Source: Rhizophagus sp. LPA8_4_AMF (taxonomy: Eukaryota; Glomeromycota; Glomeromycetes; Glomerales; Glomeraceae). Taken from it: a DNA stretch of 30,749 nt. This document shows, one piece after another, positions 1 to 12,657 of this stretch. Position 1 is the stretch's first letter; every line of letters starts with the position of its first letter. The notes under the pieces were generated by a model. That model was given only the letters and a program-made list of their open reading frames with translations, did not search any database and was not told the DNA's origin. The stretch is from the NCBI GenBank assembly GCA_021464525.1, contig JADRCO010000566.1, positions 1 to 30,749 on the forward strand, in the 5' to 3' direction. A program made the position numbers and the translations under genes.

Positions 1-140
1 ATTTACCATTTAAAAAATTGATTACTAACTTACTTTCCGAATATATTCAATATACCGAATTTGGATATGATTTTTGGTATTGCTTATCATAGCGAATAAA
101 TGTTTAAAATTCGGTAATAATTATTACCAAAATTTTCACC

Positions 141-178
141 ATAACGAATCATAACCTCCAGAAATCACGATTCGTTAT
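141..178. repeat. Inverted repeat, 10-bp arms
   Basis: ATAACGAATC at 141-150 and its exact complement GATTCGTTAT at 169-178 enclose an 18-nt loop. Related words such as ATAGCGAATA lie just upstream. It is probably the remnant of a small foldback element; no target duplication was found. Confidence 0.5.
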
Positions 179-198
179 AGAGAACTTTGACTGTATTT

Positions 199-1000
199 TT
201 ATTTACAACTTCAAAATATAATTACATTACTTTAGTCAAATAAAATTGATTTTTTTAATTAATTAAAAATTATTTAGCAAGATTGAAATTACTTATATAT
301 TAAATTTTTTATTATAATAATGTCATATATTTTATTTACATCCTTACTTTATTGTCCGGAGCTTTAGCAAAGGACTATTTACTGTAGCGAACTAGTAAAA
401 TTTACAGTACTGATTTAACCTATGTTTTTTTCCTTCCTTCCATCTACATCACATTATAATTTCCTTTTTTGAATTATACCACCCCTGCTTATTTCCCTTT
501 TTATTTGTAACACATTTATTTGTAACACATTTTTGTAATGCATTATTTATTTTTAAACAAGCCACTGCACCATAATTTAATTATGCGACAGACTTTCAAC
601 AGTTTCCATTTACCTAGTATATTTTGTAACACATGTAATTAAGTTCTTAATAGTTAAAACTAAATAGTCTTTAAGTAAAATTTTTATTTTCTCACAATTT
701 AATATAAATAATAATTTTTTTTATATAGATGTAAGTGTAATATTTGTGAAGAAAGTCATGTTTTTTATAATAGTATTAACTTTCCAATTTTTTTATTTTT
801 TTATTTACAACTTCAAAGTATAATTAAACCACTTTGGTCAAATAAAATTGACTTTTTTTATTAATTGAAAATTATTTAACAAGGTTCAAATTACTTATGT
901 ATTAATTTTTATAGATGTAAGTATAATACTTATGGAGAATATTACATTTTTAATAATGATATTAACTTTTGAATTTTTTTTTTTTATTTTTTAACTTTTT
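199..1000. repeat. Diverged direct repeats with a 186-bp period
   Basis: A block of about 112 bp beginning TTTACAACTTCAAA at about 202 recurs at about 804 with scattered substitutions. A second block beginning ATAGATGTAAG occurs at 725 and again at 911, giving a 186-bp period for the second and third copies. Between the first and second copies lies unrelated sequence that includes TTACTGTA/TACAGTA inverted words (about 386-417) and two adjacent copies of TTTATTTGTAACACAT (about 500-531). No reading frame is visible. This is an old tandem or segmental duplication of non-coding DNA. Confidence 0.6.
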
Positions 1001-3060
1001 TTATTAATTGAATATTATTAGTTTATCCTTACAACACATTATTTATTATAAATCATATTTAAAATTATGTATAATAAATATTTTTAGTAAATACATAAAT
1101 AATTTTTTTTAATTTTTTATCAATCAATAAATATATTTATAAATTATGTAACTGGTAATTTTTATTACTGGTGAACATTAAAATTACTTTAATGATTTTT
1201 AGTTATTGATCTTAACAAATTTTGCTAACTTATATATTTTTAAATATTATAATATAAAATAGTCACAAAAAAATTATTTAGTAGTATAAAAAATTTTAAT
1301 GTTAAATATGAGTTTACTTAGCAGTATACTTATTGATCTTAGTAAATTTTAAAATTTTTAACTGATCTATATATATATTATTTGGAATTCTAGTATTTAT
1401 ATATAAAAAATTGGAACCAAAAATATGTGCTTTAAAAAAGGGAGTTTTTATATAGGAGGTAGTTAGAAGATGTTTATAAAGGGAGTTGATACTAAAATAT
1501 CTAGTATAATACAATATGTATATATAGTATTAAATTGTATTGGTATCTGATATAGTACAATACAATTCAACTCTATATATATTTGTTAATAGATTTTAAC
1601 TGCATTTTAAAAAATTTACAATATTAAGTTAGCAATTTAGTATTCATAATGTAGTACTGTAAACCCATTTTATAAATGGATAAAAAATAGAAAAAAACAA
1701 AATTAACTATAATTAATTGTTGCATATAACTTATAATTTATACAAAAATTATGGAATTTATATTTATTTGATCTTTCCTTCATTTCTAAACTTTATAAAC
1801 AATGTAATTTAAAACAGATAATTAAATTGATTCAGCTTTATTTCTAAATAAAATTACTAGTAATAAATATACCAAATAAATTATAATTTAATTCTAATTC
1901 TAAATTTAATAAGAATAAGTGAAAAAATAATACTGTACAGCATAACATAATAATATGCATAATAAACTTTTCTGTTAAATTATTTTTTGTCATAGAAAAA
2001 AGATTTATAATTATTTTACTACATATTTACGTAATATTATTTATTATTTATAAGTTAGTAATATTTTAAATCACATGACTCCATACAATTATACAAAATA
2101 ATTCCCAGAATACATAAGAAAATGGCGTGTATGTTGTATGTTAATACTATTTCAAATATGGGATGTGGCTTAGAAAGAAATGCGTAACAGTACCGTGTGC
2201 GACATTTTTATGTGGATTATGTAAATTGTAATTAACCTAAATTCAGTATATCGCAAAATCCGCAGTCAAAAACCAATACTTTTTAAATTTCTACCCAAAT
2301 TAAACGATGATGTGCTTCAAAGTTATGTAACTTTCACGTAACGATTTTCTAGCGAAACTAATAAATTCCTTTAAAAGCCAGTTAATTATCTGGTTCTTTT
2401 GTATGTGGGTAAAAATTTTTTTACAAGTAACGGGTCATCAAAACTATTTCGCTTTGTTTCAATCGCTAATTTATCGATTCTTTGATTGTTACACACATTC
2501 ATATGGTAATCAAAATCACGTAATCTGAGCTTCAATATTATTCTTTTTATTTTTCTCACCGCTATCGTTATAAAAATTTAAATAGTTACATTTTTTTTCT
2601 TTCTGTTTCCTCTCAAAAATTTTTAATTTAAATATGGATCATCAGTTTCAAACTCAATTTCCGATAATATTCAATGAATTAATTTATTATACATATTTCT
2701 AATAATATTAAGGATATTGAAAGTATTTTTCAGTTAAAAGATGAGATTAAGCATAAATCAGATTGATGTTAATATTTGTAAATCAATCAATCTAATCTTA
2801 ATCTATAAAAGCGCGTGCAATTCTATAACACAAATAATATGAATTTGTTATTCTACGAGATATTTTTTAACAATTCATTTTGTATACAAGATGATGAAAC
2901 ATTAATCATCCCGTATTGCTGTTTTTGAAGGTTCATTTCCTTAACTTTTTTGCTATCTTTCTTTTTTTGCCATATAAAAACTGTTATTAATTTTCTTTGT
3001 TATTTCTTTGTTAAACCATTAAGTTAAACTATGCCATTTACAACCTAATTAAATTTAGTT
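1001..3060. other. AT-rich intergenic sequence without a visible gene
   Basis: I see no coding frame, tRNA or clear mobile-element ends here. A short inverted pair (GATTAAG near 2745 with CTTAATC near 2798) is the only structure noted. The frame open on the minus strand at 1314-1514 is an AT-composition artefact. Confidence 0.55.
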
Positions 3061-3330
3061 ATAAAACAAGTTATTCGGAGGCGCAGTAATGAATACTCAT
3101 TTCGAATATTCGATCGAATAAATATTTCTATATTGGGCCTCATTCCTTCTTAAAATAATCTCATGGGAAGGCCCAGTTTTTACGTGATTCTGGGAATCAA
3201 TTTCCGCAGCAAGACAGCAAGAGATTAATGGGAAATAGCGGTTTAATCGGACATCACCGGGTCTTTTAATGAAACTGTCTCTTAATGAATATAAGGTAAC
3301 GGTAAATGATACATTGAAATGGGCGCGGCA
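3061..3330. promoter_or_regulatory. GC-richer island upstream of the SulP gene
   Basis: This stretch is less AT-rich than its surroundings. It contains an inverted pair TGGGCCT (3134-3140) and AGGCCCA (3169-3175), so it could form a hairpin or bind a dimeric factor. It lies about 0.5-0.8 kb before the transporter start codon. Assignment as a distal regulatory region is inference only; it could also be a degraded repeat. Confidence 0.25.
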
Positions 3331-3760
3331 AAAATTTTAAAAATTTTTTATTTTTTGTTTTTTTTTTTAATTATAAACTGGTCAATAATTTCAGTGAATA
3401 CTCATAAATAAAAAAACCAGTTTTAAGAATGCAGGATGAAATAAAAATAAAAATAAAAATGCAGCATGATGATCTCATACAGGGGGGTTAAACATTAATT
3501 ACATAAAAAGTCATAGTTAAATAATTTAGGTTTATTCCTTATATTATGTTGCAATTCATATAAGTTGATGATGCAATGATGCAATTTACTCACACAAATT
3601 TTCAGCGTGTTTGACCGGAATTTCGACGGATACAAATTTCCGTGTTCAATCAACTTTTGTGCAACTTCAAATGATCTTTGTTATCTATATCTATTTATAA
3701 TAAATACAGTATTCCGTTGTAGGGTTACTTTTTAGGTTAAAACTTTATCTAATCATTTAA

Positions 3761-3767
3761 TATAAAG
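3761..3767 (+). promoter_or_regulatory. TATA-like box of the SulP gene
   Basis: TATAAAG lies 85-91 bp before the ATG at 3852. A start site 25-35 bp downstream would give a leader of about 60 nt. It would also exclude the ATG at 3771, which opens only a 16-codon frame. Confidence 0.4.
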
Positions 3768-3851
3768 TAAATGAAATTTCCATTTCCCAATTTTTCTGTT
3801 TGGTTTGCTTTTCTCTTTTGAAATATTATTTTCTCGTAAAATTGTTTTAAT

Positions 3852-6800
3852 ATGGGATCTCATCAAGAGCTTCCAATAGTTAATACTCCTGCTAGTCCTG
3901 CTTCGCCTCGTGCAAAGCAATCTGTTGGCTCAAGTCGTTCGTTTTATAGTTCTGCTTTATCTCAGTTTACTTCTATTCCAACAAGTCCAAATTTTGGATT
4001 TGGTCCTCGTTCTTTTTTAAGTACACAAAATACTTTAGAAAGTGGTATGCATGCATTTTTTTCATTGACTCCTTTGGAAAAAAAATTTCTCCCTGATCAA
4101 TGATTAATAAAAATAATAATATAATAATAATAATAAAAATAAAATACAAAAAAATTATTTCCAATCAATCGTTCATGTCGAACAATGTTGTTGCTGTTAT
4201 CTAACATGATTGTTGGTTTTAAGCCTGATCATCTTAAATTATATCAGATCGGGAAATTTGCGATCATCAAGATCATCATTGATAACGCTCTGTGCCGAAC
4301 TAGTATCTATATAGTAATTAGTGAGATTAAATAGTGAGATTAAATAAAAAAAAAATTATCTACATGATAATATATAATTTATTTATATTCAATAATTTGT
4401 TTATTAGGAAACCCGGCTTATTCCGCTTCATCTTCAAAAATTCGTAACCAAACGTTGGCGCTAGGTGACTTGAATATACCAGAATCTGATAATAAAAAAG
4501 ATGGGTCACCAAAGCAAAGTAATTTATCTTTGCTCTTACAACAAGAATCAAAAACTCCAACACCGCCAGAATCACAAACATCGAAACCACCACCATCACT
4601 TGCCGCAGCAGGCGAAGCCGCAATTGCCCAATTAGAGGAATCACGTAATAAGAATAATAATAACATAGGGAAAACGGACATCATAAGTCCATCAAATGTA
4701 AATTATAATGAGTCACAACCACTACTTAATAACCAACCTGGATTATATCAGAATTATGGAAATGCAGGCGACGATGCTATTTCGATCGATGATGATCCTT
4801 GGGCAGAAAAATCTTGGTTAGAAACGTGGTTACCTTGTGTTCCAAATAATTATGAAGAACATCCAGAGCCAAGAATTCAAATTACTCCAGAAAATATATT
4901 TAAAGAATTTGTCTTGAATCCACTATCATATATTCCGGCTGTGATTCTTGGATTGCTATTGAATTTGTTAGATGCTATATCTTATGGTATGAATAATCGT
5001 TTACGTGGTAAACAAATTAGATTTATATTAATAATGAATTTTTTTGGAATAGGTATGATCACGTTTCCAATTAGCAATCCCATTTTTGCTGATTTTGGAC
5101 CAGATGGAATTTCCATGTTCTTTGTAAGGTAAATTGATTTAACTATTTTTAATTTTATTTATTCAATTATTTATCCATTTATTCTATTTGCAGTTGTATC
5201 GTATCTCAGGTAATTTATTCTGGAGGTTTTAGTATTTTTGGAGGTGGCAATGGTAGTATGATGATAGAAGGTAGATATTTGATATTCAATCATTTCTGTT
5301 TATTACGTGAATTATGTGAGATTATTAATTTAAATCAAATCAAATACTCTTTAGTCGTACCATTTCTGCATATTATGTAAGTAAAATAAATTCTAAATAC
5401 AAATATACCGTGTAGTTTTTTTTAAACCTAAAATTTATTAATAAGACAAATCACTTTAGGGCAGAAACAGTTGTACGAGCAGCGAATCCAGAGGAAGTAA
5501 TCCCTACAACCATATTATCATTTGCTTTAAGTTCAGTTTTGACTGGGATTGTGTTCTTATTAATGGGAGCATTCAAAGTAAAAAAAAAATCAATTTTTGC
5601 AATTAATTTTATATTCTTTTATGATCCAATTCTAACTTAACATTTAATCATAATTAGCTTGGTTCTTTAATTGAATTTTTTCCCCGACATATTCTTGTTG
5701 GATGTATTGGTATGTGTTTGGTCATATTTAATTATAATAAATATGTATTCTTTTTAAAGAGAAATTACATTTATTTCAGGTGGAGTTGGGTGGTTTCTTA
5801 TTGCAACTGCAGTTGAGGTCGCGGCTCGTCTTGATGGCAACTTATCGTATACATGGGAGATGTTCAAAATACTTTTTCTTGACACGCATACGTTTGCTTT
5901 ATGGGGTTCGGCACTTGGATTGGCACTGCTCTTAAGATTCATCCATGCAAAACTCCCTCATCCTCTTGTTGTTCCATTCTATTTCATGATCGTACCACTT
6001 TTATTTTATCTTACCGTTTATATATTTGGTTTTGAATGGCAGAATTTAAGAGATGATGGATGGGTATTTCCTTTGCCGGGAGGAAATGTCCCGTGGTGGC
6101 ATTTCTACACATATTATGGTAATTTGAAATTTATCATGAAATTTTATTTGAATTTTTGGCACATCAATTTTTAATTCTGATCTTATTACATAACTTTAGA
6201 TTTCACAAAAATAAATTGGAATGCCTTGATACAAACTGTTCCTGCAATGTTTGCTTTAACATTCTTTGGTATATGAATTATAATTATTCAAAATTGGTTT
6301 GTCTTTTTTTTTAAAAAAAAAGATGATTTTTAAATTTTTTTATGTATTTTTTTGTGTATTTTCAGGTATTTTGCATGTTCCGATTAATGTACCTGCATTG
6401 GGAGTTTCGTTAAATGAAGATAATGTGGATACAAATCGGGAATTAATGGCTCATGGTTTTTCAAATATGCTTTCAGGTCTTGTTGGCAGCGTTCAAAGTA
6501 TGTGTATTGGAAGGGATCGATATGAAAAATTTGTAGCTGTTTAATATGTCTTTTAAATTTATTACTTAAATCATTTATTATGCAAAATAGACTATTTGGT
6601 GTATACCAATTCCGTCTTATTCATCAAATCTGGTGGAGACAGTCGCGTAGCAGGATTGATGCTTGCTGCAGCAACCGCTATTGTACTTTTTGTTGGACCA
6701 TGGATCGTTGGATACATCCCAGTTATGGTTGTGGGCGCACTTATATTCCACTTAGGAATTGAATTGGTGAAAGAAGCTTTGATAGATGCCTGGGGGATTG

Positions 6801-8173
6801 TCAACCATCTTGAATACATTACAATTGTAGCTATTGTGATTGCTATGGCTGGCCTTGGATTTATTGAAGGAATCTTCTTGGGTATAATTATGGCTTGTGT
6901 TTTCTTCGTGGTATCAAATTCACGAAAGAGTGCAATTCGAGCCAAATTTTCTGGAAGTTCAATTAAGTCCACTGTACGACGCCGATATCGACAACAAAAA
7001 TTCTTGAAAGAAGTCGGAAACCAAATATATGTAATTAAATTACAAGGCTATATGTTTTTCGGTACAATTAGTGGTGTCGAGCGTGCAATTCGAAAATTTT
7101 TAACTTATCGTCAATGGAAAAGAAATCCAATCCGCTTTTTAATTGTCGATTTTTCCCTTGTTAATGGATTGGATTTCAGTGCAGCCGAAGCATTTATTAG
7201 AATACAGAGACTTTTATCAGCCAAAAATGTTTATCTTGTACTTTGTGGAGCTGAATATAATTCTGAGATTGGAAAAGCTCTAAGATCTGTTGGAATTTGG
7301 AGAGATACATCCAATTACTATTTACAAATATTTGAGAATTTTAACGAGGCTTTAGAATGGTGCGAAAATGTATTGTTAGAAGCATATTATGGAAAAAACA
7401 TTTCCGCTCCCTTGTCTGCAAATAAAACTGGTACGAATTTATTTAATATTTTGTTTATTTAATACGCGTAATAAATAAAAAATGGGAAATTCTAATTTTC
7501 ATTTTTTTTATAGCCGGACTTCTTACTCAACCTAGGAACCAAACACCGCCCAAAGATATCTTCGACATGTATAGCCCACGTCAGAATCTCGTTCAAGCTG
7601 CGGGTAATATAATATTACAAGGTTAGTTTTTTTAATCAAAAAAAATTTTTCGTTGCTTTATACGAATCTAAAATTTGAGCTATGTATATAGATCATCAAG
7701 AAAGGGTTGTAAAATATGCAAACAAACTTACGGCAGCTCTTATGGAAGCATTCCAAGATATTTCTGGAAAGGAAGAAAGTTTCTTTGATCGATTGGGGCC
7801 ATATTTCCACGAAATAGAAGTGCCATCTGGTGCAATTTTATGGCGTCAAGATGCTGAACCAGATTGTTTATACCTAGTAGAAAAAGGTATACTCAAAGCA
7901 ACATGGAGAGCAATGGAAGGTGATCAAGCTAGACCGGTAGAAAGTATTTTACCTGGTACAATGGCAGGAGAACTTGGATTTTTTGCGAATAAACTTAGAG
8001 AAGCAACTTTGATAGCTGAAGTAGATTGTGTATTATGGCAAATGAGAAGGGCCGATTATGATTTATTACTCATGAATGAACCTAAGATAGCAAATGAATT
8101 TATGCGTTTAGCATTGAATTTTTCTGCCGAAAGATTACATGCAATGACATATTACGCTTTTCTTTTGGCTTAA
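3852..8173 (+). CDS. SulP-family vacuolar-type transporter with STAS and cNMP-binding domains (Vsb1/YGR125W-like)
   Basis: Twelve exons can be placed with continuous phase: 3852-4044, 4408-5128, 5194-5270, 5355-5376, 5460-5577, 5658-5709, 5780-6118, 6200-6268, 6366-6497, 6591-7430, 7514-7621, 7692-8173. They total 3153 nt, or 1050 residues. Residues 1-230 are polar and low-complexity, rich in SP/TP sites, with a dileucine-type sorting signal ESQPLL (166-171). About ten or more membrane segments follow from about 235 to 685. A STAS domain lies near 713-840 (core [20 protein letters not shown]). A cyclic-nucleotide-binding-like domain fills about 920-1040 and keeps the Gly-Glu-Leu (983-985) and Arg (993) of the phosphate cassette. 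Order and length match yeast Vsb1/YGR125W (1036 residues), a vacuolar membrane protein needed for arginine storage. Membrane location and substrate are inferred from that homologue. Exon 4 is only 22 nt; intron 1 (363 nt) holds an AAT microsatellite near 4110-4140. Confidence 0.93.
5355..5376 (+). other. 22-nt micro-exon of the SulP gene
   Basis: This exon lies between TTTAG (ending 5354) and GTAAGT (from 5377). It supplies the residues VPFLHI plus split codons on both sides, joining ...MMIEV to MAETVV... in the first transmembrane half. Skipping it would shift the frame (22 is not a multiple of 3). Confidence 0.8.
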
Positions 8174-11100
8174 TTTTAAGAACCAAAAGCATGTATAGAT
8201 GAACTTTATGCCATCTTCTCTAAAATGTTCTATAGATCGAAATATTAACAATATATATTTATTAGTGAAAAATAGAAGATAAAAATTAGACTTCTAAATC
8301 ATCACAAAAAAACATTTCTTTCCTACTTCCTTTACAAAAAAAAATTTTCATTTTTTTTTTTAAAAAAAATTTTACAATGTAAATTTTGAAAAACCAAATT
8401 ATTTTACTACATATAATATAATAATAAAACTATCATTCGAATTTGTCACTACGCGGTAAAGAATTTATGGGAGAAAATTTAATTATCGCAAGAACCTCCA
8501 ATCATTATAATTGTTGTATTTAGTAGTTCCATTAATGATGAAATGGAAGATTCGATAAATTAATTAAAAAAAATGACATTCCAAATGTAATATAGGCTAT
8601 CTAATTTATTATTAATCTTGCTATCTATCCATCGGTTATTAATATTGCTGTACTGTGCTAAATTTTGGAAAAGTAAAGCTTTTTACAAGTTCTTTTCCAA
8701 TTTTTTTTCCCAGTAAGTTTACGAATTTTACATTTTACTGTTTCAAACATATAATCCATAAAATCAATCCCCTTTCTCTTTAATCAAATTATAAATTTAC
8801 TTAAAGAATACCTAATTTTTTCAAAAAATAGAAAGAAGAGCTTACATAATCAGTCAGTTTGAACCTTCAGATGGTTGGCCAATATAATAGCTGATCTGTC
8901 TGATTCTTTGAGAATATCATTTTCAATATGTATTAATTGTAGTAAAACCATTATAGCAATAGTATTATTAAATTTTTACTGCGGCAAAAAAAAGTATTAT
9001 TGGATCTTTAAAAAATCTTCTATTGAACTTTTAGTATAAGATTTTCAATAAACAGGAATGTACATGAAATACTTTGCATTTAAGTATTAGATTAGCATTA
9101 ATTTAGTATAAAAATAATCTAATTATTTAATTATTTAATAATAAAAATTAATCATCAAATTTTTATTAAATTTCTATAATCTAATCATAATTTTATATAT
9201 AAAAAGATAGTTATTTTAAGAAATAAATACCTAGCAATAATAAATAAACTTTTTAACATGTCAAATTTATAAAAAATATTATACTTAAAATAGATTTAAA
9301 TATACTTTAAAAATTTCTTTAATTTTTATATTTTATACAAAATAAACTGAAAATCAAAATTTTATTTATAATTAATGTATACTTAAATTATACAGTATTT
9401 AATTTAATATTTAAATTTTACCTATTTTAAGATTTTATTTATAATATTATATATTAAATTATAATTAATTTATATACTATATTGCTACTAATTAATTCTG
9501 CTAAAATTGGTGATTATATTGATTATATAAAAAAGTAATTATATAAAATTTTTTTAAATTTAGCTAAAATTAATAATAATAAAAAAAAAATAATAATATA
9601 TATATTGATATTAAAGTTAATAAATTTACTTTAATATTAATACTTTTTATTTTAATATTAATTTAATAAAATCTAATGATTAAAAATATATATCTTTTTA
9701 TAAATTATAATAGTATAATTAATAAATATAAAAATAATAAGTTAGTATTTTATTAAATATTTGCAATTATATTTTTTTATATAATAATATCTTAAAATTA
9801 ATATAAGATAAATAATAAATTAATTAAATTTTATTTATTATAAATGTATTTTAATAAATATAATTATTCTTATAGATACTAATTATAATTATATTATAAT
9901 AAATAATATTATAAAATTTAGTTTTAATAATAGTTAACTGGTATATAAAAATCTTTACTTAATATATAAATTTTAAGTATAATATATATAGTTTTTAAAA
10001 AAAGTATTTATAATAAATATAAAGATATATTAAATAATTTTTACAAAATATACATTTTAAGTAAAAAGTTTTATAAAAATGATAATTATTATTTAATATT
10101 TATATTATGATTTTTTACTATTAAAAAAATTCTGTAATTGTTTTAAATTATTGGTAATATAAATTACTAAATTGGAAAAAATATTTTAAGTAGATTTTTA
10201 GTTATACTAATTTTTAAAGTTTGAGTTATTTATTTTTTCTTAAAAAAATAATATTATTAAAAGTTTATATTGGTTTTTATCAGAAGAAACTTAATATTAT
10301 ACTTATTTTATTTTTAAATAATAATTTAAATTTAAATTTTGTAAATTAAATTATTAATATAATTATTCTAAATAAATATTAAATACAATCAATTTGCTTT
10401 TATTATGGATAAAATCAAAAATACAGTAAATTTTACTTGATGTTTTAATATTGAAAAATTATAACTAATGTAATTTATTATATTTAACCAATTAAATTGT
10501 TTAAGCCAATAAGTTTTATCTTTAATTATAATTATTACTTAAATATACTTTTAGAACTATGACTAATTCTAAATTGTCACTTTGATATATTATTAGCTAT
10601 TTATTGTTTAGCTTTTTTAGTGTTAAAGTTTAAATATAAAAGTTTATAAAAATTCTATTATAAATGATCTCATTTTGTCATATACTAATAATTATCATAT
10701 ACTTCGTATTTTGCATGGATACGATATTCAATATGAACCTATATGGCTAAATGAATATAAAATTATGTATTGACTCCGGCCGGAATTAAACAGAAACTAA
10801 AAATTTTATTGGATGAGATAAATTGAACATTATTTAAAGAAATATTGGATGTACAGCGGTTCCAATTAGTTAGTCCGATAGTCCAAATTTTTTATTCCAT
10901 CACTATAAACATGGGAACGGGAACATCAAATTTTTTATATCAATTATATTGCGTCTTGCATTTCTTTGACAAATGACAAATGAGTTTATGTATATTTACC
11001 AAAACACTACTCTATACATTATATGATAAAGTTAAAAATATCTTCTATTTTCTTCTCTTCGAGAGAGAGTGTGTATTAAGGTAATTTCTGCACATGGTGG

Positions 11101-11220
11101 ACAGTCATCGGTTATTTAAATTTGGATTGAACTTGGTGATATGGAGATTCTTGACAACAAAAGATACTTATTTAATGGTGCTACGCAAATTCATACCTTG
11201 CATGTGATTAAATTTTGATT
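8174..11220. other. Very AT-rich intergenic region
   Basis: From about 8.3 to 10.7 kb the sequence is almost entirely A and T with only scattered G or C. There are no coding frames, splice-ready exons or clear element ends. From 10.7 to 11.2 kb the composition becomes more mixed, including a TCCGGCCGGA palindrome near 10775, but no gene is recognisable. A TATAAG at about 11448, further downstream, is the best promoter-like site for the methyltransferase. Confidence 0.55.
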
Positions 11221-11222
11221 AT

Positions 11223-11239
11223 AAAGATTATCGTTATGT

Positions 11240-11275
<36 letters not shown>

Positions 11276-11297
11276 AAATTTAAATAACGATTATATA
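11223..11297. repeat. 32-T homopolymer flanked by inverted arms
   Basis: An uninterrupted run of 32 T (11243-11274) is flanked by ATTATCGTTAT upstream and ATAACGATTAT downstream, which are near-perfect complements. It may be a minimal foldback element or the tail of a retroposed sequence. The run length is likely to be unstable and prone to assembly error. Confidence 0.55.
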
Positions 11298-11555
11298 CCA
11301 AATTAGGATGTTATTCGGATAAAGTACGCGGCAAGCTAGAAAATCTTGTGTTACGGTTTGGAGCTAAAATTTCAAGGGGCAATGTATATTTATAGCTTCA
11401 ATGAGTATTCGAAAAACCGTAGAAATAGATATATTTAAACGGCGCTTATAAGATTTGAATTGATGTCAAACTTCTCTTTATGTTTTTAATTTACGTAATT
11501 TCATTCTTTTATTCACTCGTTATTCTCGCATCTTTTTTTTTTACGCATATAAAAT

Positions 11556-12657
11556 ATGAGAAACTTCTGCTTTAAAAGATCGATTCCCGATGATGAATCC
11601 TATCAGGAATATAATAATAATATGTTTCTAGTTGAACCGGAAATCGAGAGACAAATTTCTCAAAACATGTACATGTCAAATCTATGGAAATCAAAATTCT
11701 CCTCCCCAATTGAACAAAAGCTCAAAGTTGGAGGATATAGGATTCTGGACGTCGGGTTAGTAATCCGAAATTATCGATATATCATTTTGCAAATATTTTC
11801 AATTTCTTTTTGTACCTTCAGATGCGGTTCGGGGACTTGGCTACTCGAATTAGCTAGGATGTACCCAAACAATGAATATTACGGCGTTGACGTAACTCCG
11901 TTATTCCCAACTGATAACCTACCAGGAAACGTCCGATTTTTTACTGTAAATGTACTTTATGACCTTCCTTTCGAAACATTTACGTTCGATTTCGTTCATC
12001 AACGGCTCCTGGTTCGAGATTTTAACACTAAACAGTGGCAAACCATCATTGGAGAATTGGCAAGGGTTACAAGACCGTACGGATTCATCGAAATAATGGA
12101 AATGGACCTAGCACCTTATTGTCAAGGTCCAACTACAAAAAAGTTGTTCGAAGCGTGTAAGTAATGAAATAGAAGCATATCTCTTTAAAACTTAAAAAAG
12201 TTAAAGTTCTTTTCTTTATTTAGTCCTCTCAGCAATGCACACCAGAGGCATTAGTCCCATTATCAAGCCATTATTGCAAAAAATGTTAGAATCTAATAGA
12301 AGCCTATTTAATGTAAGAACCGAAGCGAAAATATGTCCTATCAGAGAATGGGGAGGAATCAAAGTAAGAAATTTTTTTAATTTTTTTTTTTGTTCTTGAA
12401 AAAAAGAATTATAACAATATTTTTTCTTTCATACAATTTAGTGTTTAGAGATTGGATTACCAATTTTTAAGTTGATGAAAAGGAATAACCTTGAATTTAT
12501 GAGTATCACCCCGACCGAGTACGATGGGTTACTCCGAACTTATGAAAGAGAAGTTTATGAATATGAAACTTTTATAAGAACATATAGATTTTATGCTCAA
12601 CGAATCCAGCCTAATTTTTATCGACACATTTCTAATATCGGCTTTTCGAAAATATAA
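11556..12657 (+). CDS. Class I SAM-dependent methyltransferase
   Basis: Four exons, 11556-11755, 11822-12156, 12224-12363 and 12442-12657, give 891 nt and 296 residues with matching phases. Splicing exon 1 to exon 2 creates the SAM-binding motif ILDVGCGSGTW (motif I, about residues 62-72). Further Rossmann features are the acidic residue after strand 2 (YGVDVTPLF), FDFVHQRLLV and the strand/turn RPYGFIEIMEMD. The C-terminal part, rich in aromatic and charged residues (TYEREVYEYET, RTYRFYAQR), resembles a family of fungal methyltransferases I associate with Mucoromycota. The methyl acceptor is unknown. The ATG at 11556 is the first in frame; a TATAAG lies about 110 bp upstream. Intron 1 is 66 nt, a multiple of three and free of stops, so its retention would insert 22 residues inside the SAM loop. 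Confidence 0.9.

Noticed and set aside
3771-3821. Upstream ATG with a 16-codon frame before the transporter start
   Set aside because: It begins only a few bases after the TATA-like box and would normally lie upstream of the transcription start, so regulation by an upstream frame is not supported.
4360-4684. Minus-strand frames opposite the second exon of the transporter
   Set aside because: They lie on the reverse of a well-supported coding exon and carry no independent evidence.
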